From contig NZ_JAVBHX010000007.1 in the NCBI RefSeq assembly GCF_030732065.1, forward strand, positions 124,001 to 188,000: a stretch of 64,000 bases of DNA, read 5' to 3'. This document shows, in pieces, positions 61,826 through 64,000 of the stretch. The notes below the pieces were generated by a model. That model worked only from the letters and a program-made list of their open reading frames with translations, was not told the origin of the DNA and searched no databases. This DNA comes from Oceanimonas aquatica. GTDB lineage: Bacteria; Pseudomonadota; Gammaproteobacteria; Enterobacterales; Aeromonadaceae. The translations under genes were made by a program, and so were the position numbers. The stretch's first letter is position 1, and the number at the start of each line of letters is the position of its first letter.

Positions 61826-61940
61826 ATAAAAAAAGGGCCGGCATCAAGCCGGCCTAAATACTCTGGAAGCAATGTGAGCAATGTCGTGCCTTCGCAAGCT
61901 GCCGTGCCCTGTGTTAGATGGGAGGCCGTGTTCGGAAAGC
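61826..61940 (-). ncRNA. ryhB: RyhB iron-responsive small RNA
   Basis: The minus strand at 61889-61865 reads GCACGACATTGCTCACATTG then CTTCC, the invariant core of enterobacterial and Vibrio RyhB. The terminator GGCCGGC/GCCGGCC (61836-61842, 61848-61854) with seven T follows, about 115 nt from a predicted start at 61940. A Fur-box-like promoter lies directly upstream. RyhB works with Hfq to shut down iron-using proteins such as Sdh and Fe-superoxide dismutase when iron is scarce. The 361-bp gap 61688-62048 holds this RNA, the palindromic element and the yhhQ terminator. Confidence 0.92.
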
Positions 61941-61946
61941 AAGTTA

Positions 61947-61975
61947 ACGATAATTGTTATCATTTATAATTGCAA
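61947..61975 (-). promoter_or_regulatory. Fur-regulated promoter of ryhB
   Basis: On the minus strand, TTGCAA (61975-61970) and TATCGT (61952-61947) form -35 and -10 boxes with 17-bp spacing. GATAATTGTTATCATTTAT (61949-61967) matches the 19-bp Fur box GATAATGATAATCATTATC at 13 of 19 positions and covers the promoter. Confidence 0.8.
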
Positions 61976-62003
61976 CCTTTTTTCCGGCCCGAACGGCGGG
62001 CAT

Positions 62004-62027
62004 AAAAATGCCGGGCAAGCCCGGCAT
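62004..62027 (-). terminator. Terminator of yhhQ
   Basis: ATGCCGGGC (62008-62016) pairs with GCCCGGCAT (62019-62027). Five A on the left give the T tract on the minus strand, 22 bp after the yhhQ stop. Confidence 0.88.
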
Positions 62028-62048
62028 CAAAACGGTCAACGAGAGCAC

Positions 62049-62708
62049 TCAGGCATTGGTTTGCAGCGCGGCCTGTTCGTCGCCCAGCACCCGGCGGCTC
62101 AGGTATTTCAGCAGCAGGCCGTAGGCGGGCACGAACAGGCCTAAGCTGAACACCAGCTTGAAACCGTAATCCACCCAGGCGATTTCCACCCAGTGCTCGG
62201 CCATAAAGGGATCCGGCGAACGCCAGAACGCCAGACTGAAAAACGCCAGGGTATCCACCAGGTTGCCGAAAATGGTGGAGCAGGTGGGTGCCACCCACCA
62301 GGCCTTGATTCGGCGCAGCCGGTTAAACACCGACACATCCATGATCTGCCCCAGCACATAGGCCATAAAGCTGGCCAGGGCGATGCGGGCCACGAACAGG
62401 TTGAACTCCGACAGCGCCCCCAGGCCCTGATAGCTTGCCTCAAAAAACAGCACCGACAACACATAGGAGCTGGCCAGGGCCGGCAGCATCACCGCAAAGA
62501 TAATGCGCCGGGCCAGTCCGGCACCAAAAATGCGCACCGTCAGATCCGTGGCCAGATAAATAAAGGGAAAGCTGAGCGCGCCCCAGGTGGTATGAAAGCC
62601 AAACAGGGTAAAGGGCAGCTGCACCAGGTAGTTACTGGCGGCGATGACCGCGATATGAAACAACGACAGGCGGATCAGCGCCGTGCGGTATTGAGAGGCA
62701 GAAATCAT
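62049..62708 (-). CDS. yhhQ: 7-cyano-7-deazaguanine (queuosine precursor) transporter
   Basis: A 219-residue membrane protein of the YhhQ/VUT family with six helices that imports preQ0/preQ1 for queuosine tRNA modification. Signatures include LPFTLFGFHTTWGALSFPFIY (about 31-51), TDLTVRIFG and STIFGNLVDTLAFF. A preQ1-like aptamer overlaps its ribosome site. It is a single-gene unit ending at its own terminator. Confidence 0.95.
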   Translation of the reverse strand: MISASQYRTALIRLSLFHIAVIAASNYLVQLPFTLFGFHTTWGALSFPFIYLATDLTVRIFGAGLARRIIFAVMLPALASSYVLSVLFFEASYQGLGALSEFNLFVARIALASFMAYVLGQIMDVSVFNRLRRIKAWWVAPTCSTIFGNLVDTLAFFSLAFWRSPDPFMAEHWVEIAWVDYGFKLVFSLGLFVPAYGLLLKYLSRRVLGDEQAALQTNA

Positions 62709-62714
62709 CCGATA

Positions 62715-62748
62715 CCTTTTTGATTAATGGGGTCAGGGAACCCATTCC
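62715..62748 (-). promoter_or_regulatory. Probable preQ1-I riboswitch overlapping the yhhQ ribosome site
   Basis: On the minus strand, P1 is ATGGG (62745-62741) paired with CCCAT (62731-62727). It encloses the loop TTCCCTGAC, giving the GGGTTC hallmark, and is followed by TAATCAAAAAGG. The tail AGG can pair with CCT of the loop to close the H-type pseudoknot, and it is also the Shine-Dalgarno of yhhQ six bases before the ATG. Ligand binding would thus block translation. The compact form resembles class I aptamers such as the Thermoanaerobacter one. Confidence 0.72.
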
Positions 62749-62855
62749 GGACTGAAAACACTGAAGGCCGTTTGTTTATTCACCACCCGGAATGCGCAGT
62801 GGCGATATTCTAGCCGTTCTTCGAACAATTGTCTTCACTTGAAGTGACTTTTCGA

Positions 62856-63116
62856 TCAGCCCTGATTCCACTGGTCGGTAAGCCAGGCGGCCACCTCTTC
62901 GTCCTGCCCGCTCAGGGCTTCCAGCCAGGCGCAGTCGGCATAGTGCTGAAAGCACAAAAACAGCCGGCTGCTTTCAAAGTCCACCAGCCACTGGTGGTAG
63001 TCGGCACCGGCTTCACGCTCCAGCACGGTCAGCTCCAGTGCCTGCACCAGCGCAGTGGCCCAGTCGGGAAAGGCTTCAATGGTCAGGGGTGATTGGCTTT
63101 TTAACGGGGTCATCAT
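62856..63116 (-). CDS. Small DUF3630-like protein
   Basis: An 86-residue acidic cytosolic protein without membrane segments, rich in Trp, Asp and Glu (ADYHQWLVDFESSRLFLCF, ADCAWLEAL). I recall similar short proteins named DUF3630 in Vibrio and Aeromonas; that name is tentative and the function unknown. The ATG at 63116 overlaps the selO stop by one base (TGATG); a second ATG follows three bases later. Coupling to selO suggests a shared transcript. Confidence 0.65.
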   Translation of the reverse strand: MMTPLKSQSPLTIEAFPDWATALVQALELTVLEREAGADYHQWLVDFESSRLFLCFQHYADCAWLEALSGQDEEVAAWLTDQWNQG

Positions 63117-64000
63117 CAGGAACTGCAGGAAATACACAGGGATGCCGCCCACTCCGGGGCCGGCTCGGCATAGGCGTCAAAATCGGGCTGGTCATCAAAA
63201 GGGTTTGCCAGCAATTGCAGCAGGGTGTCGGCTTCCGCCATGTCGCCCTGCTCGGCGCGCTCAATGGCGCGCTGGGCCAGATGATTACGCAACACGTATT
63301 TGGGATTGACCGCCTCCATGGCCGCCCGGCGCTCGGCCTGAGGGCGGTTTTCCAGCGCCAGCCTAGCCCGGTAGCGGACAAACCAGTCACTCCAGGCGTC
63401 AGGCTCAGACAACAGCGCCGCCAGACGTTGCGGCAACTCCCCCTCGGGCTCGAGCCGGGACAGGCGCCGAAACCAGCAGTTGTAGTCCACCTGGTGTTTG
63501 GCCATCAGCGTAAACATGTCCCGGAACAGGGCCGGATCCTCGTCCTGCCACTGCTCAAGCCCCAGCTTTTGACGCATGCGCTCGGAATAGGCGGTCAGCA
63601 ACCGGTGTTCGTATTGCCCCAGGGACTGTTGCAGCGCCTCCAGCTCAATGTGGCCCGACAGTGCCTGAGCCAGCCGCTGCAGATTCCACAGCCCCACCGC
63701 CGGCTGCTGATCGTAGGCGTAGCGACCGGCGTGATCGGAATGGTTGCAGATATGACCGGGATCGTAGGCGTCGAGAAAACCGTAGGGGCCGTAGTCCAGG
63801 GTCAGGCCCAGCATCGACATGTTGTCGGTGTTCATCACTCCGTGGCAAAAGCCCGCCGCCTGCCAGTGGGCGATCAGTTCGGCGGTGCGCAAAACCACCC
63901 GCTCAAACAGCTCAGCATAGCCCTGGAGGCTTTTGTCCAGATCCGGCCACTGGGTGTCGATCAGGTAGTTCAGCAGTTCGGGAATACGCTCGGGCTGGCT
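63116..64000 (-). CDS. selO: SelO/YdiU protein adenylyltransferase, C-terminal part (5' end outside window)
   Basis: Pseudokinase-fold enzyme that transfers AMP from ATP to Ser, Thr or Tyr of target proteins, with a role in redox stress. The visible 294 codons run from SQPERIPELLNY at the right edge to the stop. GVMNTDNMSMLGLTLDYGPYGF carries the metal-binding Asn and Asp of the kinase-like site. The C-terminal CISCSS is the bacterial Cys version of the selenocysteine tail in eukaryotic SelO. The N-terminal P-loop half is not in the window. Confidence 0.95.
   Translation of the reverse strand, partial: SQPERIPELLNYLIDTQWPDLDKSLQGYAELFERVVLRTAELIAHWQAAGFCHGVMNTDNMSMLGLTLDYGPYGFLDAYDPGHICNHSDHAGRYAYDQQPAVGLWNLQRLAQALSGHIELEALQQSLGQYEHRLLTAYSERMRQKLGLEQWQDEDPALFRDMFTLMAKHQVDYNCWFRRLSRLEPEGELPQRLAALLSEPDAWSDWFVRYRARLALENRPQAERRAAMEAVNPKYVLRNHLAQRAIERAEQGDMAEADTLLQLLANPFDDQPDFDAYAEPAPEWAASLCISCSS

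Noticed and set aside
61881-62144. 87-codon open frame over the ryhB region
   Set aside because: It overlaps the RyhB core antisense, the Fur promoter, the terminator and the 3' end of yhhQ, and has no similarity to any family I know.
1-64000. Mobile genetic elements, CRISPR arrays, tRNA or rRNA genes
   Set aside because: No transposase, integrase, phage gene, regular spaced repeat or tRNA-like cloverleaf was recognised. The repeats found are short intergenic elements without coding capacity.

Overview
The window is a 64-kb stretch of GC-rich chromosome from a gammaproteobacterium. Gene content and order (hemN-DUF2489-yihI, cytochrome c4 divergent from engB, polA followed by Spot 42, RyhB, glnA with ntrBC nearby, a seven-gene mrp antiporter, TRAP transporters) point to a marine or brackish Aeromonadales relative such as Oceanimonas, Oceanisphaera or Zobellella. 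That assignment comes from memory of these families and was not tested by a search. No prophage, transposase, CRISPR array, rRNA or tRNA was seen.

Layout. 1-5.5 kb: the 3' half of an RND efflux pump, a small membrane coiled-coil protein ending in a 41-bp tandem repeat, a DMT exporter, a GntR regulator and an aminopeptidase P. 5.7-11.8 kb: pssA, recG, a gene-free interval holding a dispersed structured repeat, and an AsmA-like protein. 11.8-20.4 kb: a catabolic locus made of a LysR regulator, a cysteate sulfo-lyase/D-cysteine desulfhydrase homologue, a HisD/HpsN-type dehydrogenase, a DegT-type aminotransferase, a DctPQM TRAP transporter and an Asp/Glu-racemase-family protein. This is the best candidate for an undescribed system: it reads as uptake and breakdown of a C3 amino-sulfonate (cysteate- or cysteinolate-like), but the substrate is inferred. 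20.5-27 kb: fabY-like gene, the yihY-pip-dtd operon, cybB-yceI and typA.

27-34.3 kb: the nitrogen regulon. glnA has a clear sigma-54 promoter and upstream NtrC sites, and ntrBC has NtrC sites at its own promoter; a MarR/HlyD/DUF2955 efflux module sits between them on the other strand. 34.4-42.6 kb: adenosine deaminase, a secreted subtilase with a PKD domain, hemN, DUF2489, yihI, a methyltransferase, cytochrome c4, engB and rsuA. 42.6-50.6 kb: a signalling cluster of two histidine kinases divergent from an Hpt-REC-GGDEF protein, a REC-HDOD protein and a single-domain receiver. 50.9-56.6 kb: complete mrpABCDEFG. 56.8-64 kb: thiD under a TPP riboswitch, Spot 42, polA, elbB, RyhB under a Fur-type promoter, yhhQ under a probable preQ1-I riboswitch, a small DUF3630-like protein and the 3' part of selO.

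Non-coding content is rich. Besides Spot 42, RyhB and two riboswitches there are at least three dispersed intergenic repeat families. One forms a hairpin whose pairs change in compensating fashion between copies 41 kb apart.
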